Source: Aporhodopirellula sallentina SM41 (GTDB lineage: Bacteria > Planctomycetota > Planctomycetia > Pirellulales > Pirellulaceae). From it: a stretch of 37,141 nt of DNA. Made by a program: the position numbers and the translations under genes. The notes under the pieces were generated by a model that saw only the letters and a program-made list of their open reading frames with translations, searched no databases and was not told the origin of the DNA. Location of the stretch: positions 1-37,141 of the forward strand of contig NZ_ANOH01000399.1 in NCBI RefSeq assembly GCF_000346505.1. The letters are read 5' to 3'. Below are positions 7,415 to 15,469 of the stretch, piece after piece. Every line of letters begins with the position of its first letter. Position 1 is the first letter of the stretch.

Positions 7415-8425
7415 CTAGTTGTCCCGGGTCAGCACGAGACGATACCGGGGAGAACCGTTGCGAAGCTTATCGAACGCTTCGTTGATTTCGGACATTGGAT
7501 AAACCTCTGTCATCGGGCGGATATCGTGACGCGCCACGAAATCAAACATCGTCCGAGTCGCCGCGATGCTGCCTGTGGGCGATGAAGACAACGACTTTTG
7601 CCCCATGATCATCGGGAAAACGGTCGCTTCGATCTTGGGCGCCGCACCAACCGTATGAAGTTTGCCGTGCGGGGCCAGCGCCGCGATATACGCGTCCCAC
7701 GGCAATTCGGCATCCGTAGTATTGAGGATCAGATCAAAGTGACCTTTGACTGATTCGAGTGCCCCATCCTCGCCGGTAGCCAGGAAATGATCGGCCCCGA
7801 GTTGCCGGGCTTCGTCCTCTTTTGAACGACTCCGCGAAATCGCTGTTACCTCGCATCCCCACGCGTCGCAGAACTGGATCGCCATGTGTCCGAGTCCACC
7901 GATTCCCACGATCCCGACTTTTGACGTGGGCGAGAGGTTGTACTGCAGCAATGGATTGAACACCGTCAATCCGCCACACAACAACGGGCCTGCCGAGACC
8001 GCGTCGACGCCATCAGGAACTTTGGTCGCCCATCCCCAATGGCAGCGAACCCGGTCAGCAAAACCACCATGTTGATGCGTGATGGTCCCTTCCGCGGTCG
8101 GACACAAATTGTGGTCACCCGACATGCATTGGTCGCAGTGCATGCAACTGCGACTGGTCCACCCTAAACCAACGCGGTCGCCTACCTCGAGATGCGGCAC
8201 ATGTTCTCCCATGGCGGCGATTCGTCCAATGACTTCATGCCCACCGACAAACGGATACTGAGTCAACTGCCACTCGTTGTCCAGCATGGAAAGATCGCTG
8301 TGACAGATCCCACACGATTCGACTTCGATCTCGACATCGAGTGATTGCAACTCACCTGGGTCATACTCGTAGGTTTCAAACGGACCGCCTTTTTCTTGGG
8401 CGGCGTAGGCGTGAATGTTTGACAT
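7415..8425 (-). CDS. Zinc-dependent alcohol dehydrogenase (YahK/cinnamyl-ADH group)
   Basis: A 336-aa medium-chain dehydrogenase/reductase that interconverts alcohols and aldehydes using NAD(P). Catalytic zinc ligands are in CGICHSDL and GGHEVIG; the structural zinc four-Cys loop is CMHCDQCMSGDHNLC; the nucleotide-binding glycines are in VGIVGIGGLGHMA. The following AISRSRSKEDEARQLGAD is typical of the NADPH-preferring YahK/CAD group. The start is taken at ATG 8425 (MSNIHAYAAQ). The frame stays open to 8584, but that part reads through a dispersed repeat and gives 53 residues unlike any dehydrogenase. It appears to be a lone gene. Confidence 0.9.
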   Translation of the reverse strand: MSNIHAYAAQEKGGPFETYEYDPGELQSLDVEIEVESCGICHSDLSMLDNEWQLTQYPFVGGHEVIGRIAAMGEHVPHLEVGDRVGLGWTSRSCMHCDQCMSGDHNLCPTAEGTITHQHGGFADRVRCHWGWATKVPDGVDAVSAGPLLCGGLTVFNPLLQYNLSPTSKVGIVGIGGLGHMAIQFCDAWGCEVTAISRSRSKEDEARQLGADHFLATGEDGALESVKGHFDLILNTTDAELPWDAYIAALAPHGKLHTVGAAPKIEATVFPMIMGQKSLSSSPTGSIAATRTMFDFVARHDIRPMTEVYPMSEINEAFDKLRNGSPRYRLVLTRDN

Positions 8426-8513
8426 TAAATTCTCTATGTTTTGTGTTGGAAGCGGCACATTGCTCGAAAGGCACGCTGCTCGAAATGACATTGTTAAAAA
8501 GCGTCTAGGGCAT

Positions 8514-8590
8514 CTTGAAATTGGACGTTTCCGATCTGTGTAGCTGACTTCGCCAGCAACCAGGCCACCAAAGTTCGGCGACATCAGCCG
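8514..8590 (-). repeat. Dispersed intergenic repeat, copy C
   Basis: A full-length minus-strand copy of the ~80-bp element, ending in the conserved CTAG. Read as codons it gives MSPNFGGLVAGEVSYTDR, which falsely extends the alcohol dehydrogenase frame. Confidence 0.8.
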
Positions 8591-8634
8591 AATCGTTTCC
8601 CAAACGCACCAGTCTCATACCGCCTCCTACAACG

Positions 8635-8684
8635 CGGCGATGCACGGTGTAGCAATGCGTAGCACGGCGATGCACGGTGTAGCA
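8635..8684 (+). repeat. 20-bp direct repeat, 30-bp period
   Basis: CGGCGATGCACGGTGTAGCA occurs at 8635-8654 and again, identical, at 8665-8684. Intergenic. Confidence 0.75.
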
Positions 8685-8725
8685 CGATTCATGCCAGCGA
8701 AGACAACAAACCGGCACTTCCGCAT

Positions 8726-9700
8726 TCACGACGCCATAATCACATAGGTGGTGTAGGCAACGAATCCCAACAAAAACACGGCCCCCTCCCCCCTCGAAAT
8801 GCGACTCCCGGTGAAAAACACGGGCAGACATGCTGCGGCGACCACCACCATTACCGGCATGTCGAAGCGAATCGCGGTGTCGCTAACAGGCACTCCTTCA
8901 GGGGCAACCATCGCGGACACACCGAGCACGCATGCGAGGTTAAACAGGTTGCTCCCAACGACATTGCCAACTGCAATCTCACGTTCGCCGCGCACACTCG
9001 CGACCACCGAAGTCACCACTTCCGGCAAAGAGGTTCCGGCGGCGACGATCGTCAACCCGATAACCAATTCGCTCACGCCGAACCAAGTTGCGATCGCGAC
9101 AGCACCGCCGACCAACCACTTCGCCCCCAGTCCCAACAAAACCAATCCGATCGCCACCATCACGACCGGCAATGCGTAGTTGGCCCGAGTCTGTTCGCCG
9201 CCCCCATACTCACCGGCAAATTCGGCCTTGACCGAAGACGCCTCCCGCTTCGCCATGCCAATGCAAAACGCGATGTAGCCAAGCAGGCAGACGAACAAAA
9301 CCACTCCGTCCCATCGGCCGATTCGTCCGTCACTGGCGAACATCCAAACCAACAAAGACGCTCCTATCATCAAAGGGACATCCAATCGTATCAAACGACT
9401 CGATACCACCAACGGCGTGATTAGCCCGGAGACGCCGAGAATAAACAACACGTTGAAGATATTGCTGCCCACAACGTTGCCGACCGCCACGTCAGCCGCC
9501 CCCGACGTTGCCGCCTGCAGACTGACACCTAGCTCAGGCGCACTGGTACCAAACGCGACCACCGTCAAACCGATCACCAGTGGCGGGATCTTCGCGAGAG
9601 CGGCAATGGTCGACGCACCTCGGACCAAGATCTCGCCACCAATGGTCAGCGCGATCAGCCCGAGAAGGATCAGCCCCCAAGAATAGAACTGCTCGTTCAT
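8726..9700 (-). CDS. Calcium/sodium antiporter (CaCA family)
   Basis: A 324-aa inner-membrane cation exchanger of the YrbG type, probably exporting Ca2+ in exchange for Na+ or H+. The two inverted alpha-repeats are clear: GTSAPELGVS with GNVVGSNIFN in the first half, GTSLPEVVTS with GNVVGSNLFN in the second. The central Glu and the Asn/Ser of these boxes bind the ions. About ten hydrophobic segments are visible, separated mid-protein by a hydrophilic loop (KREASSVKAEFAGEYGGG). The start is placed at ATG 9700 with AATAGG before it; a TTG five codons earlier is less likely. A single-gene unit. Confidence 0.92.
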   Translation of the reverse strand: MNEQFYSWGLILLGLIALTIGGEILVRGASTIAALAKIPPLVIGLTVVAFGTSAPELGVSLQAATSGAADVAVGNVVGSNIFNVLFILGVSGLITPLVVSSRLIRLDVPLMIGASLLVWMFASDGRIGRWDGVVLFVCLLGYIAFCIGMAKREASSVKAEFAGEYGGGEQTRANYALPVVMVAIGLVLLGLGAKWLVGGAVAIATWFGVSELVIGLTIVAAGTSLPEVVTSVVASVRGEREIAVGNVVGSNLFNLACVLGVSAMVAPEGVPVSDTAIRFDMPVMVVVAAACLPVFFTGSRISRGEGAVFLLGFVAYTTYVIMAS

Positions 9701-9751
9701 CAAAAACCTATTCAATCAATGCAAGAGAGAGTCAACGCAGGAAAGAGTCAG

Positions 9752-9780
9752 CACTCAATATTGATGACACTCAATATCGA
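9752..9780 (+). repeat. Two-unit direct repeat, 16-bp period
   Basis: CACTCAATAT occurs at 9752 and 9768, followed by TGATGA and CGA respectively. Lies just upstream of the exchanger gene. Confidence 0.5.
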
Positions 9781-9829
9781 CAACCATCGACAGGCGATCG
9801 TGCTTCTACACCGGCCGAATAGGTTTGTT

Positions 9830-9849
9830 CTCGGTCTCGAAAGACCGAG
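9830..9849 (-). terminator. 8-bp hairpin with UUCG loop
   Basis: On the minus strand CTCGGTCT-TTCG-AGACCGAG, a perfect stem closed by a stable tetraloop. It begins ~45 bases after the stop of the minus-strand TPR-like gene. A terminator is likely by position, although no U-tract follows. Confidence 0.55.
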
Positions 9850-9894
9850 CTACGTGGATTCACACACAAGAGCAGCCTCTTGCGAGAGTTTAAC

Positions 9895-10500
9895 TCAGCA
9901 CGCGACGGTCGAATCAGCCGTCTCGATCGTGTCTGACGTCACGGGTGTGGTCACCGGCTTGTCTGCCATACGAGGCACCTCAAACGGAAACACACCTGGC
10001 GTGAAATCGAACGGGACGGAGCAACGCGGTGGATCGATCCGATTCAACTTCCAATCCCATCGACGCCAAAACGCCAAACCATTTGCCCACTTTCGGATCG
10101 CCGCACGGATTTCCAATGCCATCGGATGACAGGGATCCTCCAACTCGTCAAGCAAATCCAACGCTCCGCTCGGCGAGCCGTTCATCATCAACGCCGTCGC
10201 ATAGTTCACCTTTAGACTATCGTCGGCTTCCGGTTTCAACACAGTTGTTCCAGGAACCACCGACATCGTTCGAAACAAATCCACCGCTTCGGCGGCATTC
10301 CCGATCCGGATCACACACACACCCATGGCCTGGGACACGACAAGTGATCGAGGCAGTGTTCGTAAAGCTTCATGCGCGGCGACATAGTCCTCACGTTGAA
10401 TCAGCGAGAGCACCTTATTAGGGACACCCATCTTTTCCGCCTGATTGGTGACAGGACCGTTTTCGTGATTGGCAGGTTTTTCATTTCTTGTTTTGGACAT
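9895..10500 (-). CDS. TPR-like hypothetical protein
   Basis: A 201-aa cytoplasmic protein. Its middle looks like degenerate tetratricopeptide helices: KVLSLIQREDYVAAHEALRT, VIRIGNAAEAVDLFRTM, KVNYATALMMNGSPSGALDLL. The last ~60 residues (from WRRWDWKLNRIDPPRC) are Trp/Pro-rich and unlike TPR. No signal peptide or catalytic motif. The ATG at 10500 (MSKTRNEKP) is preferred because the upstream 12 codons add nothing conserved in style. The function is unknown; protein binding is the likely mode. Confidence 0.65.
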   Translation of the reverse strand: MSKTRNEKPANHENGPVTNQAEKMGVPNKVLSLIQREDYVAAHEALRTLPRSLVVSQAMGVCVIRIGNAAEAVDLFRTMSVVPGTTVLKPEADDSLKVNYATALMMNGSPSGALDLLDELEDPCHPMALEIRAAIRKWANGLAFWRRWDWKLNRIDPPRCSVPFDFTPGVFPFEVPRMADKPVTTPVTSDTIETADSTVAC

Positions 10501-10593
10501 ACAGATCTCGTTTAACACCGGCTCGGTAAAGCGCATACCGGCCGTAGGGTTGTTGCAAATAAGCTCAAAAAGTCGTTTGGAAACGAACTAGGC

Positions 10594-10944
10594 TTAAATC
10601 TGCAAACGAACCCCGAGCATTACGAGAGACGTCCCATGAGAACCATCGATGCTCGCCATCGACAACGAGCGACGCGACACCGACGTTTCATGAAGGCAGC
10701 AAAATTCTGCGAAGACACCAGTCAGTCCCGGCAAGAAGGTGTCAGCCGAACTCGCCCGCCAACGGTACTCCGATTCCGTATACAGTGTGCTCGGCTGAAC
10801 CGTGTCGGCAACTAGGCAATCGTGCGAGTCCTTCAAACGGGCATCCGCTGAAGACTGAACGACGCCGATCCCCATACCAACGATGCTCGCCCAGAGCAAA
10901 AGCCCTTTGAGAACGAGGCCAACGGGTTGTCGGCGTGGGTGCAT
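10594..10944 (-). CDS. Hypothetical membrane-anchored or secreted protein
   Basis: A possible 116-aa protein. It begins with basic residues (MHPRRQ) and a hydrophobic stretch (VGLVLKGLLLWASIVGMGIG), which could be a signal or an anchor. The rest has no recognised domain: Cys pairs near DSHDC and EFCCLHE, ending in TSLVMLGVRLQI. A purine stretch TTAGGAA lies 13 bases before the ATG. The frame stays open a further 43 codons upstream, and that part looks non-coding. It may be a lineage-specific gene or not a gene at all. Confidence 0.4.
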   Translation of the reverse strand: MHPRRQPVGLVLKGLLLWASIVGMGIGVVQSSADARLKDSHDCLVADTVQPSTLYTESEYRWRASSADTFLPGLTGVFAEFCCLHETSVSRRSLSMASIDGSHGTSLVMLGVRLQI

Positions 10945-11203
10945 CGTGAGTGGTTTCCTAAGAAGCGGACGCAAAACCGGCAAGAGCAATGAGCTGCGGC
11001 GAATCGGTTTTCTGTCCGGCACTAAATAGAGAGAATCGCGTGGAAGTATTCGAGTGCTCGCTCGCTTTGTCAAGAGAATCTCGAGAGCATTCTGAACGAT
11101 GATGTGGAACGTAGGGCCGGTTCTTGCCGGCCGATTCGAATTCGTTCGATGGGAACCTGCCCAACATGATTTGCGAAAGTGCTCTCACGTTTCTTTCGGG
11201 CGA

Positions 11204-11593
11204 TCACTTTTCCATGTCGCCTAGCTGCAAATTCAACGCACCGATCGACATCCGAATCTCCCACAACGAAATCGCCAGCGACCCTACCATCAGTATCAAA
11301 CTCAATCCAAAAACGGCTTTCCCGATCCAGACTTGCCCGGCAAAGAGCAGTCCCATGCAGATGGTGCACGACAACAGGCTGGCAACACCGAGCGTCTGCA
11401 TGTCTCGAATCAAGTGAACTCGTTTTCGCAGATTCACGATCTGAGCCGCCGCCACCGGATCGGATGTTTCCTGGTACTCGCGGTGCAGCGCACGGATCAC
11501 AGTCGCCAATGCCAAAAAACGGTTCGTATAGGCCAGCAACAACAACGAGATCGTCGAGAACAAGAGTGCCGGCGTGGTGAGATCAATCGACAT
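11204..11593 (-). CDS. DUF2721 membrane protein
   Basis: A 129-aa inner-membrane protein that matches the DUF2721 pattern: TPALLFSTISLLLLAYTNRF in the first membrane segment, followed by a conserved basic cytoplasmic loop (IVNLRKRVHLIRDMQTLG) and two further hydrophobic segments (GVASLLSCTICMGLLFAG and AVFGLSLILMVGSLAISLW). The size is normal for the family, whose function is not known. It has no clear operon partner; the next gene on the same strand starts ~110 bp upstream of it. Confidence 0.85.
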   Translation of the reverse strand: MSIDLTTPALLFSTISLLLLAYTNRFLALATVIRALHREYQETSDPVAAAQIVNLRKRVHLIRDMQTLGVASLLSCTICMGLLFAGQVWIGKAVFGLSLILMVGSLAISLWEIRMSIGALNLQLGDMEK

Positions 11594-11700
11594 CGTCTGG
11601 GCTCATTTGCGTGCGTTGGGAACTCCGCGTCATTGTCCCGACACGGCAAGCGAAAACCGAATGCCACCCATAAAACGTCCCGATTGTCTCGCCCGCAGCG

Positions 11701-12534
11701 TTAGGCATCCTGAGGCAATCGCGATTGGAAGTCGGTCCAGAATGCGCGTTCGCTCTCGTAGCGGTGCTCGCTCATGGTGCTTTTGAAATAGTCGAGGTAG
11801 TCAATCCATTCCTGAGCGGCCTGTTGGTACGAGTAGCCTTCCTCGAGCATCGGGTTGCGGAAATCAGGATCCCCCGGTTCGACCTGATGCGAAAACGTGC
11901 CGTCGGAATTGAGATGGATGTTCGCCAAAAGCACAGGCATCTTCATGTGAAGAACATGCAGCGACCGGTCCATCTCCGACAATCCCGCCGTGGCAGCGTC
12001 AAAGGCATCAGCGACCGGTTTAGGCGTTGTGCTATCGGGAAAACGGATACCGTAAGCAAGCCCGGATTGAGTCAAACCATCACGATTCAAGTCGACCTGT
12101 GCGGCCGGTGGAATCAGCAGATTCAATGCCCCCTCCTCGGTCAACGAATTGACGTCGATTGAATCGGCGAGCCAGTGAACATTCTGCACCGTTTTCAGTT
12201 CATCGGTTGATAGAGTGTTGAGAAAGGACTTCGGGTCCGCATAGCCACCTTCGCGGTACGCTCGGTCGATCACCACCGCAAACTTCCCACCCAATTCGGC
12301 CGGGTCTTCCGCGTTGCGGTAACGTCCGACTCGTTCGAGTTGATACCAACCATCCCACGCGTCACGAATTTGCTCATCTAACGGGGCATCGGACGTGATC
12401 GGATCAGCCGTTTCATATCCCGCGATGCCCACCGACTCGAGCACTTCACTGAAGACGCTCTGCAGCTCTTTCTGTTCTTCGTAGCGTTTCTGTTGAAACG
12501 GACTTCTCGCCGAGTTGACTTCACCAATCTGCAT
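11701..12534 (-). CDS. Hypothetical protein
   Basis: A 277-aa protein that I cannot assign. It is acidic and mostly helical, without a signal peptide or membrane segment. Features seen: a charged N-terminal helix (PFQQKRYEEQKELQSVFSEV), a Trp/Tyr-rich centre (DAWDGWYQLERVGRYRNAED), a calcium-loop-like DLNRDGLTQSGLAYGIRFP and an aromatic C-terminus (AAQEWIDYLDYFKSTMSEH). The ATG at 12534 (MQIGEVNSAR) is chosen because the 45 codons upstream overlap the divergent GNAT gene and look non-coding. Codon use matches the neighbours, so I expect a real gene. Confidence 0.7.
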   Translation of the reverse strand: MQIGEVNSARSPFQQKRYEEQKELQSVFSEVLESVGIAGYETADPITSDAPLDEQIRDAWDGWYQLERVGRYRNAEDPAELGGKFAVVIDRAYREGGYADPKSFLNTLSTDELKTVQNVHWLADSIDVNSLTEEGALNLLIPPAAQVDLNRDGLTQSGLAYGIRFPDSTTPKPVADAFDAATAGLSEMDRSLHVLHMKMPVLLANIHLNSDGTFSHQVEPGDPDFRNPMLEEGYSYQQAAQEWIDYLDYFKSTMSEHRYESERAFWTDFQSRLPQDA

Positions 12535-12641
12535 CGTTTGACCGCCCCCGTCGTCTTCTGCTCGCGTCGTTATAATCCGAACAACCAATATGTCTTTTCG
12601 GCAAACTGTTCCACTCCGCTTGAGCAAAGACACCAAAGCCA

Positions 12642-13202
12642 ATGCCGATGACTCCGAAACGAAATGCACATCCGATCACCGATCCGGTGATTCGCCCGCT
12701 GCGAGCCTCGGATGCTGAGGCGTGTTTGTCCCTTTTTCGCGATACTGTTCATCGGATCAATCGACGCGACTATTCGCAGGCCCAACTCGACGCGTGGGCC
12801 CCGCAGAGCATCGACGCAGCCGCGTGGGAGGCACGATTTAGTGATCACATCGCCTATGTATCCGTACTCTCGCAGTCGATTATCGGGTTCGCGGACATGT
12901 CCAAGACCGGACATCTCGACCGCCTCGTTGTCTCCGCCGATCATCAACGCCACGGCATCGCAAGGGAACTGACCAAGCGATTAATCGAACACGCCCGCGA
13001 ACTCCGCTGCGAAAGCGTCACCACCGATGCCAGCATCACCGCCAAACCGTTTTTCGAGGCGATGGGTTTCAACGTGGTAAAACAGCAAACGGTCGAGAGA
13101 GCCGGTGTTTCGCTGACTAATTTTCGCATGAGACTTCCGCTCGAGGGACCGCCCCCCCGAGAGACGACGACGAATCAGCAGCATGATGATCCGGCAGATT
13201 GA
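12642..13202 (+). CDS. GNAT family N-acetyltransferase
   Basis: A 186-aa acetyl-CoA-dependent acyltransferase. The GNAT core runs from IRPLRASDAEACLSLF (strand 1, helix 1) through GFADMSKTGHLDRLVV (strand 4) to the acetyl-CoA loop SADHQRHGIARELTKRL, a match to Q/R-x-x-G-x-G/A, and ends with TTDASITAKPFFEAMGF (strand 5, helix 4). It resembles the YafP-like subgroup. The last ~20 residues are a hydrophilic tail. It is divergent from the hypothetical gene at 11701-12534, with ~107 bp between starts. The substrate cannot be predicted. Confidence 0.88.
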   Translation: MPMTPKRNAHPITDPVIRPLRASDAEACLSLFRDTVHRINRRDYSQAQLDAWAPQSIDAAAWEARFSDHIAYVSVLSQSIIGFADMSKTGHLDRLVVSADHQRHGIARELTKRLIEHARELRCESVTTDASITAKPFFEAMGFNVVKQQTVERAGVSLTNFRMRLPLEGPPPRETTTNQQHDDPAD

Positions 13203-13279
13203 AGCTGTTTTCGAAACACAACGTCGCGTCCTGGGTTACATCTCGGACCGGCAAAACATCCCAAACCGAAGAAGCAAAC

Positions 13280-14506
13280 ATGACTCCCCGCGCTGCCCAC
13301 CTGACTCTCACCACCGTGCTGCTGATCGGCGCCGCTGTTTTTGGAAATACAACGCACGCGCAAAACCGCGCCGAGACCTCACCGGATCGCCCGCGCACAC
13401 CACGGGGTCTCGACGGTGTTTCGTTTTCTCGCAACCTTGCCTACATCGAGAACGGGCATGATCGGCAACGACTCGACCTGTACGTTCCCGAATCTTCCGA
13501 ACCGTTGCCACTGATCATTTGGATCCATGGTGGCGGTTGGCAGGCAGGCAACAAAGCGTCTTGCCCGCCGGCCCGTAATGGTTTCGCTGAGCGCGGTTAC
13601 GCGGTCGCCAGTATCGGATATCGGCTCAGCGGTCACGCGACATTCCCCGCCCAAATCAAAGATTGCAAAGCCGCGATCAGTTGGCTCCGACAGAACGCCG
13701 AAAAGTTCAACCTCGACGTGGAACGTTTCGGGGTTTGGGGCAGTTCCGCGGGAGGACATTTGGCGGCGATGGTGGGCACAACCGGCGAAGTCAGCGAATT
13801 CGGATCAGGCCCGTCCTCACCGTTTCCTAGCCACGTTCGGGCGGTATGCGATTTCTACGGGCCCACAGACTTCCATGCTTTCGTTACCGCACCCGAGTAC
13901 GAAAGCCACGCGGCGAAAAGGTCGCCCGAGTCAAAACTGATTGGCGCCCCTGTTTTGGAATCACCCGAAGCGGTCAAAAAGGTGAATCCGATCACCTACG
14001 TCACCAACGACGATCCGCCATTCTTGATCGTGCATGGCGACCAAGACAAAACGGTTCCGATCAACCAGAGCGAATTGTTATTCGAAGCACTTCAAAAAGC
14101 CGGCGTGAGCGTGCGTTTCCACACCATCCATGGCGCAGGTCATGGCGGCCCCGCATTTTCAGAACCGGACATTGCCAAGATGGTCGAGAACTTTTTCGAC
14201 CAGCAACTAAAAGGCACCGCCGCGGAAAATCCAGTGGTACAACCCGGAACCGCGAAACGGACCGCAAGCAACGCTTCGGCGAGTCGGCAAGCCCGACGGA
14301 CCAACAATCGATCAACACCAAACGCTCCCCTGAGTTGGGATGCGGTGATTGACCGGTTGGACGCCAATGACGACGGCAAAATCGCCAAAGAAGAATTCCG
14401 CGGCGGCCCCAACCTCTTCCAACGCATCGACCGCAACCGGGACGGTTTCATCACGCAGAAAGAACACGAGTCCGCGATGGAGTTTCTCGGACGAGCGGGA
14501 CGGTGA
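13280..14506 (+). CDS. Secreted alpha/beta-hydrolase (esterase) with C-terminal EF-hands
   Basis: A 408-aa exported hydrolase. A signal peptide (LTLTTVLLIGAAVFGNTTHA) is followed by an esterase/lipase domain of the BD-FAE type: oxyanion HGGG at 83-86, nucleophile Ser156 in GSSAGG, Asp256 in HGDQDKTVP and His288 in GAGHGG. Such enzymes remove acetyl or aryl groups from plant or algal polysaccharides. A Ser/Ala/Arg-rich linker (~315-348) leads to two EF-hand loops, DANDDGKIAKEE (361-372) and DRNRDGFITQKE (384-395), which should bind Ca2+. The ATG at 13280 after GAAGAAG is chosen; an upstream start would spoil the signal peptide. Carbohydrate or xylan-type esterase activity is inference. Confidence 0.88.
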   Translation: MTPRAAHLTLTTVLLIGAAVFGNTTHAQNRAETSPDRPRTPRGLDGVSFSRNLAYIENGHDRQRLDLYVPESSEPLPLIIWIHGGGWQAGNKASCPPARNGFAERGYAVASIGYRLSGHATFPAQIKDCKAAISWLRQNAEKFNLDVERFGVWGSSAGGHLAAMVGTTGEVSEFGSGPSSPFPSHVRAVCDFYGPTDFHAFVTAPEYESHAAKRSPESKLIGAPVLESPEAVKKVNPITYVTNDDPPFLIVHGDQDKTVPINQSELLFEALQKAGVSVRFHTIHGAGHGGPAFSEPDIAKMVENFFDQQLKGTAAENPVVQPGTAKRTASNASASRQARRTNNRSTPNAPLSWDAVIDRLDANDDGKIAKEEFRGGPNLFQRIDRNRDGFITQKEHESAMEFLGRAGR

Positions 14507-14524
14507 CGAGTCCGGTTTCCCTTC

Positions 14525-14573
14525 GCTGGCTAGCCAGAATTCAGGAAACCGAAGTCTGGCGACATCGGCTACA
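14525..14573 (-). repeat. Dispersed intergenic repeat, truncated copy D
   Basis: Minus-strand copy retaining only the first ~45 bases of the element (ATGTCGCCAGACTTCGG onward). The expected TTTCAAAATG end is missing. Starts 19 bases after the esterase stop. Confidence 0.65.
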
Positions 14574-14651
14574 TTGGTTTGAAAACACTCGAGGCCGATG
14601 GGCGAGCGATTGGTTGCGTGCGATCCCTTGCTAGCCGGGCTGTTGACTTAT

Positions 14652-14719
14652 TCGTTTAACGGGCAGCCAAAGGCGACCTACTTGCCAATGCGCGTCGCCT
14701 ACGGCTACCGGTTAAACGA
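14652..14719. repeat. 68-bp imperfect palindrome
   Basis: TCGTTTAAC (14652-14660) pairs exactly with GTTAAACGA (14711-14719). Further matching blocks lie inside: AGCC/GGCT and GGCGAC/GTCGCC. Flanking CTGTTGA and TCAACAG extend the symmetry. It sits between convergent genes, so a bidirectional terminator or a small mobile-type palindrome is possible. Confidence 0.6.
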
Positions 14720-14798
14720 AAACAGGTTGACTCTTGATCAAATCAACAGTCCGTAGCGAGGCGGGCTAGAAAATCAATGAGTGGGGAACGCCGGTCGG

Positions 14799-15185
14799 CT
14801 ATTCGAACTCGATCAACACCTGGCCGACTTTGACGGGATCGCCGGCGGCGTGGTTGATCTTTTTGATCGTGCCTGCGATCGGGGCCGTGATAACGGTTTC
14901 CATCTTCATCGCTTCGAGCACCATCAGGGTTTCGTCCGCATCGATCGTTTGGCCCGGTTCGGCATCGACTCGAATCACAACACCCGATATCGGGCTGCGG
15001 CAAGCCTTTGACTCGTCATCGACCTTCTCATCGGCACCTGACGCCGAAGCGGGTGCTGCCGCAACCGGTGCGGGAGCCTGGTAACTGGCGTTGGGTGGAA
15101 CGAAGCCAGGTTGTGGTTGTTCCGGCGCGGCGACGTCGACTTCGACCTCATACGTCTCACCGTCGACCTTGATAGTGAATTTCAT
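14799..15185 (-). CDS. Biotin carboxyl carrier protein (1.3S-like)
   Basis: A 128-aa biotin carrier that holds CO2 as carboxybiotin and moves it between enzyme subunits. It has a small N-terminal beta segment (KFTIKVDGETYEVEV, typical of carriers of acyl-CoA carboxylases and decarboxylases), a flexible Pro/Ala linker (22-58), and a C-terminal biotinyl domain with the biotin lysine Lys94 in EAMKMET. The ATG at 15185 follows AAGG at normal spacing; the open frame upstream overlaps the 88-aa gene. It is the last gene of a four-gene operon (18747 to 14799). A biotin carboxylase gene is absent from the window. Confidence 0.93.
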   Translation of the reverse strand: MKFTIKVDGETYEVEVDVAAPEQPQPGFVPPNASYQAPAPVAAAPASASGADEKVDDESKACRSPISGVVIRVDAEPGQTIDADETLMVLEAMKMETVITAPIAGTIKKINHAAGDPVKVGQVLIEFE

Positions 15186-15196
15186 CGAAAGTTGCC

Positions 15197-15463
15197 TTAA
15201 CGTTTCAGGGCGTGAGAGGCTTGGATGGTGGCGCGGCCTTGGTGTGCCCAAGATTCCGAACTGATCAAACGGATCTGACGAATCCGTGGCTTCACCCCGA
15301 GGTAAGCCGCGATGGTGCTCGACAAGATGCAAACGAGTTCTTCAGTGATGACACGTTTGGGCTGGTTCGCCTCCAACGCGTCAATGCGACTGCGCAGCTC
15401 TCGCACCTCGTCATTCAACGAACGTAGCAGTTGCAGCATTTCGTCTTGTTTTATTTCGTCCAT
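15197..15463 (-). CDS. Small subunit associated with acyl-CoA carboxyltransferase
   Basis: An 88-aa protein between the carboxyltransferase and the biotin carrier genes, 6 bases after the former and 11 before the latter, so surely co-expressed. Residues 1-35 are a predicted coiled coil (QLLRSLNDEVRELRSRIDAL). The C-terminal half (ITEELVCILSSTIAAYLGVK, then RIRQIRLISSESWAHQGRAT) resembles a segment I associate with small subunits of biotin-dependent decarboxylases and carboxylases, though I cannot name a family with certainty. There is no membrane segment, unlike OadG. A linker that docks carrier and transferase is a reasonable inference. Confidence 0.75.
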   Translation of the reverse strand: MDEIKQDEMLQLLRSLNDEVRELRSRIDALEANQPKRVITEELVCILSSTIAAYLGVKPRIRQIRLISSESWAHQGRATIQASHALKR

Positions 15464-15469
15464 GGTTCC

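Larger units (their letters stand above)
8426..8725. other. Intergenic region with repeats
   Basis: Contains dispersed repeat copy C (8514-8590) and a 20-bp direct repeat (8635-8684). No gene is supported. Confidence 0.6.
14507..14798. other. Convergent intergenic region
   Basis: Lies between the esterase (+) and the biotin carrier gene (-). It holds the truncated dispersed repeat D and a 68-bp imperfect palindrome. No gene is seen. Confidence 0.6.
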
